NCBI GenBank assembly: GCA_945889715.1 | Contig: CAMDCI010000003.1 | Coordinates: forward strand, 1-44,368 | Source: Bifidobacterium breve | GTDB lineage: Bacteria; Actinomycetota; Acidimicrobiia; Acidimicrobiales; Ilumatobacteraceae | Direction of reading: 5' to 3' | DNA: 44,368 nt | Part shown: positions 27,006 through 35,907 of the stretch, in pieces | How the letters are laid out: every line of letters begins with the position of its first letter | Position numbering within the stretch: the stretch's first letter is position 1 | The notes under the pieces: model-generated | What the model saw: only the letters and a program-made list of their open reading frames with translations | The model's database searches: none | Told to the model about the DNA's origin: nothing | Program-made: the position numbers and the translations under genes

Positions 27006-27207
27006 ACCTTGAGTTAACTCTGATTACACACCAACCAGCACATTTATTTTTCTTTCTCTTGACAAAAAATTTGCCATGTGACAAAAAACTTAGACCCGAC
27101 CCCTTGCGTGTTCACCAGTTGTTTGCCAACCTTGCACAGTCAGTTAATCCACCAAGTTCTCATCAGGAGAACCCACCCCTCAACCCCTTACTTGCCTGGA
27201 GCACACC

Positions 27208-27525
27208 GTGTCAATCCTTGCCTCTTCACTTGCCCTTGGTTCCGCCGATTATTCATGGCGCGACGAAGCCGTCTGCCGTGACACCGATCCCGATTTGTTT
27301 TTCCCAATCGGCACCACCGGCCAAGCCCTTCTTCAGATTGACCGCGCCAAGCAGGTCTGCAATGAATGCACAGTTCAAGTGAGTTGTCTGGAATTTGCAC
27401 TTGAAACCAACCAAGACTCTGGTGTCTGGGGCGGAACCTCCGAAGAAGAGCGCCGCGATATTCGTCGCATGATTGCTGCTCGAAATCGTGCTGCCCAGTT
27501 GGCAGCACGTTCGTTCGCTTCCTAA
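27208..27525 (+). CDS. WhiB family Fe-S transcriptional regulator (WhiB1-like by context)
   Basis: WRDEAVCRDTDPDLFFP, CNECTVQVSCLEFAL, GVWGGTSEEERR. Confidence 0.95.
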   Translation: MSILASSLALGSADYSWRDEAVCRDTDPDLFFPIGTTGQALLQIDRAKQVCNECTVQVSCLEFALETNQDSGVWGGTSEEERRDIRRMIAARNRAAQLAARSFAS

Positions 27526-27536
27526 AATTTGTTGAA

Positions 27537-29018
27537 CTAGCGCGGCAAGCGCAAATCAACCACAGTGCCATCGCCGCGACGATGGGCTTCGATACCTACA
27601 GCGACAAAATCTTCTGGAGCACCAGCACGGATTGAAATTGAACCATTGAGTTCAGTCGTCACCAAGGTGCGCACAATTGACAATCCAAGGCCGGTCGCAC
27701 CATTGAGATCAAATGATGGGTCGAGCCCGCGACCATCGTTGATGACTTTGATCGCAATTTCATCATCGTCTCCACCCAACTCAACAACAACCGTTCCGCC
27801 ATCGCTTCCCTCGGGGAACCCATGATCAACGGCATTTTGTAAAAGCTCGGTTAGTACAACTGAAAGTGGTGTTGCGATTGTTGCTGGCAAACGGCCACCA
27901 TCACCTTGCACAATAAACCGCACCGGGCGATCGGGCGACTGCAAACCTTCTTCGGCCAAACGCATCAGTGGTCGCACAATTTCAATGAACGCCACATCTT
28001 CGCCGGTTTCGCGCGACAAAGTTTCGTGCACTAACGCGATGGTGCGAATGCGTCGCACGCTTTCTTGAACTGCGGCCTTGGCTTCCGGTGATTCAAGACG
28101 TCGAGCTTGCAAACGCAACAGTGACGAAATTGTTTGCAAGTTGTTTTTCACCCGGTGGTGAATTTCACGAATAGTTGCATCTTTAGACAACAGCATTCGG
28201 TCACGTCGACGCACTTCGGTGACATCACGAATGAGCAACATTCCACCGGTAATCACGTCGGTTGAAATGATCGGGATGCAACGCACAAGCAATGTCACGT
28301 CGGCGGTTTGATCAAATTCTTCAATGACTGGCTCAAAACGTTCAAATGCTTGGCGCACCGGACTATCAGCGAATCCGAGTTCGCTTAACGATTGACCGAC
28401 AACATTGGCGGTGATTCCTACACGGTGAAGAGCCGAAACCGCGTTTGGCGATGCATAGCGAATAATCGCATTTTCGTCCAGTACAACCGCGCCATCGCCA
28501 ACACGTGGAGCAGCACTCAAGTCGGCGGCGCGACCCGGGAACGGGAAAGTGCCTTCGGTAATCATTTCGGCAATTCGCTGAAAGATTGACAAGTACGTAC
28601 GTTCAAGTTCGCCAGGTTGACGACTGGTCTTCGACGACCACTCGCGAGTCAAGACAGCAACGGGACCATCAGCACCTCGCACCGGGATCGCCAGCACATG
28701 CACCGAATCAAACATCTCGTGCTTGTGCAATTCGGCTTCACTAATCGCACCTGATGACATTGCCTGATCGAGCAACTCGGATTCGGCTGGATTGGCTGAA
28801 GACTCAACTAAGTCGGTGCGATAGATGGTTTGACCAGTAGCAGGCCGCACTTGGGCCCCAACGATCCAATCACCCTCGTGATTGCGCAAGTACAAGATCA
28901 TGTCGGCGAAACACAAGTCGGCGAGCATGCCCCATTCACCGATCAACTGCTGCAGATGAGCGCTGTCGTCTTTGGAAATTTCAGTGTGTTGGCGAAGAAG
29001 TTCGGCAAGTGTTGCCAT
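27537..29018 (-). CDS. PdtaS-like sensor histidine kinase (HisKA_2/HWE type)
   Basis: IREIHHRVKNNLQTISSLLRLQARR, VVLTELLQNAVDHGFPEGS, GLGLSIVRTLV; convergent with whiB. Confidence 0.9.
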   Translation of the reverse strand: MATLAELLRQHTEISKDDSAHLQQLIGEWGMLADLCFADMILYLRNHEGDWIVGAQVRPATGQTIYRTDLVESSANPAESELLDQAMSSGAISEAELHKHEMFDSVHVLAIPVRGADGPVAVLTREWSSKTSRQPGELERTYLSIFQRIAEMITEGTFPFPGRAADLSAAPRVGDGAVVLDENAIIRYASPNAVSALHRVGITANVVGQSLSELGFADSPVRQAFERFEPVIEEFDQTADVTLLVRCIPIISTDVITGGMLLIRDVTEVRRRDRMLLSKDATIREIHHRVKNNLQTISSLLRLQARRLESPEAKAAVQESVRRIRTIALVHETLSRETGEDVAFIEIVRPLMRLAEEGLQSPDRPVRFIVQGDGGRLPATIATPLSVVLTELLQNAVDHGFPEGSDGGTVVVELGGDDDEIAIKVINDGRGLDPSFDLNGATGLGLSIVRTLVTTELNGSISIRAGAPEDFVAVGIEAHRRGDGTVVDLRLPR

Positions 29019-29103
29019 ACCTACGAGTCTGCCCGAAAACCGACCTGCGCTAAGTCATACCCCTAGATCCGTCATACCCGACGTCTCAAGACTCAAAACT
29101 GCG

Positions 29104-29334
29104 TCATCCGCCGAAGCCGATGCGGCGATCTCCTTCGACCGATCCGATTTCGACATAGGCGATTTTGGCAGCGGGCACACCGACAGTGCGACCCTTCTTG
29201 TCAACAAGCCACAACACATCAACTGCACCTGACAAGGCTGCTTCAACCTTGGCTTTGGTGGCATCGCGTTCGTCATCAGCCTGCTCTAATGAAATTTCTC
29301 GGGCTGCTTGGGTAACGCCGATACGAATGTCCAC
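29104..29334 (-). CDS. DUF3107 family protein (GTG start with AGGAGG upstream)
   Basis: MDIRIGVTQAAREISLEQ...VLWLVDKKGRTVGVPAAKIAYVEIG. Confidence 0.85.
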   Translation of the reverse strand: MDIRIGVTQAAREISLEQADDERDATKAKVEAALSGAVDVLWLVDKKGRTVGVPAAKIAYVEIGSVEGDRRIGFGG

Positions 29335-29353
29335 GATATGCCTCCTGTTAGAG

Positions 29354-29383
29354 CGTTGTTGGCAGGTTCTGCCGCCAACAACG
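29354..29383 (-). terminator. Hairpin between SufR-like gene and DUF3107 gene
   Basis: CGTTGTTGGC...GCCAACAACG, perfect 10-bp arms. Confidence 0.6.
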
Positions 29384-29417
29384 TAGATGAGACGCTACCG
29401 CCCCAGTGGGTTCGAAC

Positions 29418-30170
29418 TCAGACGGCAGTGGCGCAAAAAGTATTGCCCTGCGCCAATGACTCCACGGTCGACACATCGGCATCGCCGTACAGCGCGCTCA
29501 ACATCCCCTTCACCATGCCGCGGTCAACAGCACAAATGACTGGATGCTCAATTGCCACATCACCAAAAGGACAGTGATTATTAATGATTTGCAACTGATT
29601 GTTGCGCTTTTCGGTGTGTGCGGCGAAACCATGAGCAGTGAGTGCATCGGCCACAGCCTGCATGGCTGAGCGAAGACTGCGCTGGCCTGCCTCGAGATCG
29701 GTGTCCGTGAGCGCTGCCGCCATGGCCCGTCCATATTCTTGGCCAACTTGTTCGGCAATCACTTCAGCCTGATCGGTCGGCAAGAGCGCAAGCGTCTTGC
29801 CGAGCAAACTGAGCACTAGATCGTCGCTTCGAACCGGGAACTCGCTCATCGGTAATTCAGCCGCTGCCGAATAACGCTTCGAGGGCCGACCGGCACCACC
29901 ACCTGGGGGGCGTACGACTGCAACATCGACATAACTTCCTGCCGCCAACTTGTCGAGGTGATGGCGAGCCACATTGGGGTGTAGGTCAAACTCAGAGGCC
30001 ACCTCAGCAGCCGTGACGCCTTCGTCAACACCGCGGACGAACAAATAGATGGCTCGTCGAGTGGGGTCGCCAAAAGCGTTGGTAATGGCCGTTACTGACG
30101 CCGCAAATCCACCGGTCGCCGTTGACGGTGACCCGTGACCTGATGTCTGAGGAGGGCGAACAGATGGCAC
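29418..30170 (-). CDS. SufR-like helix-turn-helix transcriptional regulator (start uncertain; ORF extends to 30248)
   Basis: FGDPTRRAIYLFVRGVDEGVTAAEVASEFDLHPNVARHHLDKL (wHTH); C-terminal HCPFGDVAIEHPVIC (CX12C) as in SufR-type Fe-S regulators. Confidence 0.82.
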   Translation of the reverse strand: MPSVRPPQTSGHGSPSTATGGFAASVTAITNAFGDPTRRAIYLFVRGVDEGVTAAEVASEFDLHPNVARHHLDKLAAGSYVDVAVVRPPGGGAGRPSKRYSAAAELPMSEFPVRSDDLVLSLLGKTLALLPTDQAEVIAEQVGQEYGRAMAAALTDTDLEAGQRSLRSAMQAVADALTAHGFAAHTEKRNNQLQIINNHCPFGDVAIEHPVICAVDRGMVKGMLSALYGDADVSTVESLAQGNTFCATAV

Positions 30171-30173
30171 CTG

Positions 30174-30230
30174 GGTATTATACCTATCTGCATAGTGCAA
30201 ATTAGTCGTGCACATTGATCGTGCAGAGTC
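30174..30230. promoter_or_regulatory. Divergent control region with palindrome and three 13-bp direct repeats
   Basis: GGTAT-T-ATACC at 30174-30184; GTGCA at 30195, 30208 and 30221 (GTGCAAATTAGTC / GTGCACATTGATC / GTGCAGAGTCTGA). Confidence 0.6.
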
Positions 30231-30250
30231 TGAAGTAGGGAGCCCCACCC

Positions 30251-31396
30251 GTGTCTGTCACCAATGAACAAGTCGTTGAAGCCCTTCGCCCAGTCGAAGA
30301 CCCCGAACTCCATCGTTCAATTGTCGACCTCGGCATGCTTCGAGATGTACAAATTGATGGCGGAAACGTCTCGATTTTGATTGCTCTCACTGTGGCCGGT
30401 TGCCCGTTGCGCAACGAAATCACCAATCGCGTCAAGGGCGCCGTTGCCCCCCTCGCCGGAGTCACAAACGTCAATCTCGATTTCACGGTGATGACTGATC
30501 AAGAACGCGAAGAGTTGCGCATGAAGTTGCATGGCGACCCTGGCTCAACCGCTGGCCAAGGTCAGGCGCATGGTCACGCCGAAGGTCGGGCGATTCCATT
30601 TGCCAATCCTGACAACAAGACGCGTCCGCTTTTGATTTCATCTGGAAAAGGTGGCGTCGGCAAAAGCAGCGTCACGACCAACCTTGCCGTTGCACTTGCA
30701 GCACAAGGACACAGTGTCGGTGTACTTGATGCCGACATCTACGGTTACTCAATTCCACGCATGCTTGGTGCAAACAACGACCCGGTTGCGATCGATCGCA
30801 TGTTGTTGCCTTCAGAGGCATACGGAGTTCGTTGTATTTCAATTGGTTACTTCGTTCCCGAAGGGCAAGCAGTTGTTTGGCGCGGACCGATGTTGCACAA
30901 GGCTCTTGAACAGTTCTTAACTGATGTCTTTTGGGATGAACCCGACTTCTTGTTGATCGACATGCCACCAGGCACTGGCGATATTGCGTTGAGCCTCAGT
31001 CAGTACTTGCCCAAGGGCGAGGTATACGTCGTGACAACGCCACAGCAAGCAGCGCAAAAAGTTGCTCGCTTGTCAGCAGCCATGGCAACCAAAGTTGGAT
31101 TGCCAGTCAAGGGTGTCATCGAGAACATGTCCTGGTTCACCGGCGACGATGGCAAGAAGTACGAATTGTTTGGCAGCGGTGGCGGTCAAGAACTTGCAAC
31201 TGAATTGAACGTTCCTCTGCTTGGACAGTTGCCGCTCATTCAGGAATTACGTGAAGGTGGCGACGATGGTCACCCGATCGCTGCGATTGCTCCCGAAAGC
31301 GAAGCTGGCAAAATCTTCCACGACATGGCCCGCATGATCGCAGCCGACAATAAGCCCCGTAAGAAGTTCAGCAAGTTCCTTAAAGTCAACGGCTAA
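30251..31396 (+). CDS. Mrp/NBP35 (ApbC) family ATPase, Fe-S carrier, with N-terminal DUF59/MIP18 domain
   Basis: VEALRPVEDPELHRSIVDLGMLRDV; LLISSGKGGVGKSSVTTNLAVALAAQGHSVGVLDADIYGYSIPRMLG; DMPPGTGDIALSLSQ. Confidence 0.95.
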   Translation: MSVTNEQVVEALRPVEDPELHRSIVDLGMLRDVQIDGGNVSILIALTVAGCPLRNEITNRVKGAVAPLAGVTNVNLDFTVMTDQEREELRMKLHGDPGSTAGQGQAHGHAEGRAIPFANPDNKTRPLLISSGKGGVGKSSVTTNLAVALAAQGHSVGVLDADIYGYSIPRMLGANNDPVAIDRMLLPSEAYGVRCISIGYFVPEGQAVVWRGPMLHKALEQFLTDVFWDEPDFLLIDMPPGTGDIALSLSQYLPKGEVYVVTTPQQAAQKVARLSAAMATKVGLPVKGVIENMSWFTGDDGKKYELFGSGGGQELATELNVPLLGQLPLIQELREGGDDGHPIAAIAPESEAGKIFHDMARMIAADNKPRKKFSKFLKVNG

Positions 31397-32670
31397 ATGT
31401 CGTACGGCGTGACCTTGTAGTAGATCGCCTTTAAGTAGGCGCCGAATTCAAAACCAATCGGATGATCGGCTGCGTGTTCGGTACGTTTGAATTCGTCAAT
31501 ATTTACTTGCGCAGTGCGTGCCGCAAGATATGCGGCGTCGGCTAGTTCATCAATGTTTACTCGACTCGAACATGATGCTTGCAACAAAGTTCCGCCTGGT
31601 GCAGTGAGTCGCAAACCAAGACGAGCCAGTCGTTCATACGAACTCAAAGCCCGCAAGATTGATGCCTGGTTTTGCGCAAACGATGGCGGATCCAAAATGA
31701 CGACATCGAATTGCTCGCCCCGTTCAACCATGTCTTCCAGAACTGCGAAGGCATCACCTCGAACATCAGTCACCTTGCACGCGGCGATTGAAGCAATTGC
31801 TTTGTTGTGCCCAAGATTGCGATGAGCAGTGGTAAGAGCAGGCGCGCTGACATCTACCATGTGTACCGACTTCGCTCCACCAGCTGCAGCCGACAAAGTG
31901 AAACCACCAGTACTCGAGAACACATCAAGCACTCGACAACCACTGGCTAAATTACGCACGATTGCGCGGTTATCGCGCTGATCTAAGAAATGCCCAGTCT
32001 TATGGCCAAACACAACATCGGCTTCAAGTGTGAGACCGTTTTCCAAAAACATGATGGGCCCAGTCGGATGTTCGCCATACAAAGTGTCGCCGTCGACCAA
32101 GCCGTACGTTTCGCCATCGCGCACTAGACGTGAAAAGCGAATGACTACTCGTTCAACTGGGCCAACTTCAATGAGTGCCTTCATAATTGAACGCAAATGA
32201 ACGAACCATGCACCGGTGTACAACTTGATCACCACGGTCGACGCATATTGATCAACAATCAAACCGGGCAAGCCATCGTTCTCGCCATGCACCCAACGAA
32301 ATCCCGTCGTCAATCCGTTACTCAACAATTCACGGCGCACATCTAACGCCTGTTGCATTTTGTTTCGCCACCAGTCATCGTCAATCGTGACTGGTTTACC
32401 CACATGCAACACCTTGACCCTGATCGGTGATTCAGGGTCCCACAATCCGATTGCCGCGAAACGACGATTGTCGTCAAACACCACTGCTAAGTCGCCGCTA
32501 GTACCAGCTGGTTTATGTGATTCAACTGCTTGATCGAACAACCACGGACTACCCGAGCGGATCGCACGAAGTCCGGGTCGACTCACCCGTACTGCTATGC
32601 GTGCATCAGATGACTGAGGAAGAACCGCGGCATCAACAAAACCTGGCGCGCGTTGTTCGACTTCTGACAC
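31393..32670 (-). CDS. Class I SAM-dependent rRNA methyltransferase (RlmI-like, PUA + MTase)
   Basis: LRAIRSGSPWLFDQAV, GHFLDQRDNRAIV, VLDVFSSTGGFTLSAAAGGAKSVHMVDVS, FDVVILDPPSFAQ. Confidence 0.9.
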   Translation of the reverse strand: MSEVEQRAPGFVDAAVLPQSSDARIAVRVSRPGLRAIRSGSPWLFDQAVESHKPAGTSGDLAVVFDDNRRFAAIGLWDPESPIRVKVLHVGKPVTIDDDWWRNKMQQALDVRRELLSNGLTTGFRWVHGENDGLPGLIVDQYASTVVIKLYTGAWFVHLRSIMKALIEVGPVERVVIRFSRLVRDGETYGLVDGDTLYGEHPTGPIMFLENGLTLEADVVFGHKTGHFLDQRDNRAIVRNLASGCRVLDVFSSTGGFTLSAAAGGAKSVHMVDVSAPALTTAHRNLGHNKAIASIAACKVTDVRGDAFAVLEDMVERGEQFDVVILDPPSFAQNQASILRALSSYERLARLGLRLTAPGGTLLQASCSSRVNIDELADAAYLAARTAQVNIDEFKRTEHAADHPIGFEFGAYLKAIYYKVTPYDI

Positions 32671-32685
32671 CCATGTAACGGTATC

Positions 32686-32862
32686 TCACAGATCGTCGTC
32701 ATCATCGCGATCATCGTCGTCTAATTCATCATCAGAGTCATCATCGGAGTTGGAGTCATATCCGTCCCCAGGCCCGAAATCGTCCCCGCAATTCGGACAT
32801 GAGCTTCGCGATTCAGTACCGATGTATTCATTACAGCTTGGACACAATCCGCTGTCAGACAT
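32686..32862 (-). CDS. Small zinc-ribbon protein with poly-Asp tail (58 aa, not in supplied ORF track)
   Basis: MSDSGLCPSCNEYIGTESRSSCPNCGDDFGPGDGYDSNSDDDSDDELDDDDRDDDDDL*; two CxxC knuckles; GAGGAG about 5 nt before ATG. Confidence 0.8.
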   Translation of the reverse strand: MSDSGLCPSCNEYIGTESRSSCPNCGDDFGPGDGYDSNSDDDSDDELDDDDRDDDDDL

Positions 32863-33005
32863 TTGCTCTCCTCACAATTGACAATGAATGCATCTTTGCC
32901 AAAGGGTGAATGGAAGTTCCCATAATCAGCCGATTGTCCTCTACTCATAATCGTGCATACACCTGCGACTCTATGTAATCTGACCTGACTACCAGGGGGT
33001 CAACA

Positions 33006-34166
33006 ATGGAATCACGTCAGTTTTCCAGTACTTCATTTCGTATTAGCGCAACATTCGCAGTCGTCGGATTACTTGCACTTGCCTCATGTGGCGGTGATGA
33101 CTCGGCAAGTTCAGCCGATACCGCTGCTTCATCAACCGAAGCCGTTGCGACTACTGAAGCTCCCGTTGCCGAGACCATTGCACCCGACCCAACTGATGCA
33201 CCAGTAGTTACACCAACCTGGGAAACAGTTGACGCCCCCAGCGATTGCATGTGTGCGGACGGAAGCGCCTTCCATTTCTATGTTCGTGAGGCGAGTCCTA
33301 CCAAAGTCTTGTTCTACCTCGAAGGTGGCGGTGCCTGTTTCAGCGGCGATATGTGCAAACCCGGCAGTGGCACGTACAGCGAAACCATTTCGCCGGTATC
33401 AAAACTTGAAGACTCTCCTGGAATCTTTGATTTCGCAAACCCCAAAAATCCATTCGCAGATTATTCAGTTGTGTATGTCCCGTACTGCACAGGCGATGTA
33501 CACGCAGGCAATACAACGAAGGACTACGGCAATGGAGTTGTTACTGAACACAAAGGTTTCGTTAACGCGTCAAACGCACTTGACACGATGATCAAGCGCT
33601 TCCCCAATACAACACAACTCGTTGTTGCCGGTTCAAGCGCTGGCTCATTCCCGACGCCAGTTTTCGCCGGCATGGCCGGAGATCAATTACCAAATGCCGA
33701 TCTCAAAGTATTCGCCGATAGTTCGGGTGCAGTACCCGATGCCATGGGATTTGTTATTGGCAATTGGGGAACCCTTGAAACCCTTCCCGATTGGCCAGAA
33801 ATTGAAGGTCTGACTGTTGAGCAATTCACACCGGCGTACACATTCATCAAAGCTGCTGAACACAACCCAAAGATCACGTTTGCTCGTCACGACTTTGCTT
33901 TCGACAGTGTCCTTTCAAGTTTCGCTCGCATGGCTGGTCTGTCCCCCGATGACTTGGTCTCAGTCATGCGCACAAATGAGTCAAAGGTTGAAGCCACAGG
34001 TGTGAATGTTGCCAACTGGATTTCACCAGGCACAGACCACACCATTGCTGTGGGCGACGGGTTCTACACCGAAGAAATGAACGGAGTGCGATTTGTTGAT
34101 TGGCTGACCGCGTTCATTAATGGAACTCCTGAGGCCGACAACTACTGCGTCAACTGCGCTGGGTAG
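33006..34166 (+). CDS. Pectinacetylesterase-family-like secreted lipoprotein
   Basis: Lipobox LLALASC; KVLFYLEGGGACFSGDMC, VPYCTGDVHAGN, VAGSSAGSFPTPVFAG. Confidence 0.8.
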   Translation: MESRQFSSTSFRISATFAVVGLLALASCGGDDSASSADTAASSTEAVATTEAPVAETIAPDPTDAPVVTPTWETVDAPSDCMCADGSAFHFYVREASPTKVLFYLEGGGACFSGDMCKPGSGTYSETISPVSKLEDSPGIFDFANPKNPFADYSVVYVPYCTGDVHAGNTTKDYGNGVVTEHKGFVNASNALDTMIKRFPNTTQLVVAGSSAGSFPTPVFAGMAGDQLPNADLKVFADSSGAVPDAMGFVIGNWGTLETLPDWPEIEGLTVEQFTPAYTFIKAAEHNPKITFARHDFAFDSVLSSFARMAGLSPDDLVSVMRTNESKVEATGVNVANWISPGTDHTIAVGDGFYTEEMNGVRFVDWLTAFINGTPEADNYCVNCAG

Positions 34167-34167
34167 A

Positions 34168-34220
34168 GAACCGTCGCTTCGCACAAATCCTTAACGCAGG
34201 GAGAGGAACCGTCGCTTCGC
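34168..34220 (+). repeat. Direct repeat pair of 15 bp
   Basis: GAACCGTCGCTTCGC at 34168-34182 and 34206-34220, each followed by an AAATCCT. Confidence 0.85.
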
Positions 34221-34245
34221 TCCTCCCAAATCCTGCACGGCCACT

Positions 34246-34290
34246 AAATTGTTTGAGGCCTGCCAGCAAGCTGGCAGGCCTCAAACAATT

Positions 34291-34291
<1 letters not shown>
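34246..34291. terminator. Very long hairpin abutting tRNA 3' end (convergent terminator)
   Basis: AAATTGTTTGAGGCCTGCCAGC-AA-GCTGGCAGGCCTCAAACAATTT, perfect 22-bp arms. Confidence 0.88.
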
Positions 34292-34367
<76 letters not shown>

Positions 34368-34427
34368 GCGGAAATGTGAAGTGTATGGGCAGATGGCACT
34401 ATCGGCAACGCCCGCCTCTATTCAGCC

Positions 34428-35153
34428 TTACGCGAGGTCAGCAATCGACCGTGGAGCGCAGAAATCAATGACCTGCAACAACTTTTCAGCTAAGCGGCGA
34501 GAGGCCATGAGCAAGTTCGCATCGAACTGGTCGGCTGTCGCGGTGTGATGGTCAACAAGATCAGTGATCGCCTTTAAGCCCATCACGGGAATCACCATCA
34601 TTTCGCAGACATAGGCTACGGCCGCCGCCTCCATCTCTTTGACCGCACCCCCGGATGCCGCTATTAAGCGTCGGTCGTCATCATTCTCATCAAGCGAGTT
34701 GCTGGTCGTCACGACACCCAATTTGAGATTCAACGCTTGCGCAAGACCCGCTGCGGGCACTGCTGGATACGAACCGATTCCATACTCATCAAATCCCGGA
34801 ATCGCAATACGACGATCGTGGTGAACAAACTTCTGATCACTCACGTACACCTCGCCGATCTCTGCACCTTGGCGCATCCACCCACCTGCTGTACCAGCAG
34901 TAATCAAAAGATCGGGGTTATATCGATCGGCAACAAAGTACGTGTTGAGTGCTGCCGCCTCGGTTCCGATCGAATCAACTCCATGTCGCTTATCGCGACC
35001 ATTAACCGAAATAATCACTCGACATCCGTTGCGATTCGCCTCAAAAAATTTGAAGGGCATCAACGGGATAGCGGGAATCGCCTGCGCATCAAGTTGCGTC
35101 AATATCGGCGAGGCTTCAGAAGCCATGGCCATGACCACCGCAATGCATTTCAT
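34428..35153 (-). CDS. MTA/SAH nucleosidase-like (PNP_UDP superfamily) protein; start at MKCIAVV
   Basis: AVVMAMASEASPIL, LLITAGTAGGWMRQGAEIGEVYVSD, GAVKEMEAAAVAYVCE..VMGLKAITDLVD. Confidence 0.85.
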   Translation of the reverse strand: MKCIAVVMAMASEASPILTQLDAQAIPAIPLMPFKFFEANRNGCRVIISVNGRDKRHGVDSIGTEAAALNTYFVADRYNPDLLITAGTAGGWMRQGAEIGEVYVSDQKFVHHDRRIAIPGFDEYGIGSYPAVPAAGLAQALNLKLGVVTTSNSLDENDDDRRLIAASGGAVKEMEAAAVAYVCEMMVIPVMGLKAITDLVDHHTATADQFDANLLMASRRLAEKLLQVIDFCAPRSIADLA

Positions 35154-35169
35154 GCCTTGATAGTAGGTG

Positions 35170-35907
35170 CTAGTCGTAGGAACGACGGAGCATGAGGCGC
35201 GTCCACAATTGTAAAAGTTGCAGCGCCGAGCGAGATATGGCTGGGATACGAAAGAACTGCGACTTACCGTGAGGACGGTGATAGTGACTGACGCCAACTT
35301 CTACAAAATTCGCATTCACACGATTGAGCGCATGCATCATTTCAACGCAGATCACACCGGTCGTCGACCGCAAGCGGACTTTTTCCAAAATTGCATTTCT
35401 GATCAAACGAAAATCGCAATCGGTGTCTCGGACTGGCAAGCGAAAAAGGAACCGCACACCATGGTGATACACCCGACCGATAACCCGGCGATGGATTGGA
35501 TCACCACGACCAATCTTGAATCCTTGGATTACATCAGACGATTCAGTGACAGCGGCGATACAGCGCACAATTTCACGAGCATCATACTGAGCATCACCAT
35601 CGGTATAGAAAACCCACTGTTTGTTTGAGGCTGCAAAACCAGACAGCAGCGCTCCTCCATAACCACGATTCACTTCATGGTTGACAATTCTCAGTTCACC
35701 GATTTCTTTTTGGAGTTCTTGCAAAACTTTGAGCGAGTTGTCGCCTGATCCATCATTAACCACGATGATCTCGAAATCATCAACAGATTCAACAAGAGAC
35801 TCACGAACGTCTCTCACCAACTTGCCTATTGACAGAGCGTCGTTGTAACAGGGAAAGAAAGCCGAAACCGAAGTAACTAGCGGATTTCGTTGTCGTACAT
35901 CAGTCAT
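35170..35907 (-). CDS. Glycosyltransferase family 2 (dolichyl/polyprenyl-phosphate sugar synthase-like)
   Basis: VSAFFPCYNDALSIGKLV, DDFEIIVVNDGSGDNSLKVL, NRGYGGALLSGF, WVFYTDGDAQYD, DTDCDFRLIRN. Confidence 0.92.
   Translation of the reverse strand: MTDVRQRNPLVTSVSAFFPCYNDALSIGKLVRDVRESLVESVDDFEIIVVNDGSGDNSLKVLQELQKEIGELRIVNHEVNRGYGGALLSGFAASNKQWVFYTDGDAQYDAREIVRCIAAVTESSDVIQGFKIGRGDPIHRRVIGRVYHHGVRFLFRLPVRDTDCDFRLIRNAILEKVRLRSTTGVICVEMMHALNRVNANFVEVGVSHYHRPHGKSQFFRIPAISRSALQLLQLWTRLMLRRSYD

Noticed and set aside
27059-27090. Sigma-70-like promoter for whiB at TTGACA (27059)
   Set aside because: A good -35-like hexamer but no convincing -10 at the right spacing; only noted as a repeat
32721-32948. 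Track ORF of 75 aa on minus strand
   Set aside because: Out of frame with the well-supported zinc-ribbon/poly-Asp ORF (32686-32862), which has a Shine-Dalgarno and CxxC motifs; the 75-aa translation has no recognisable features
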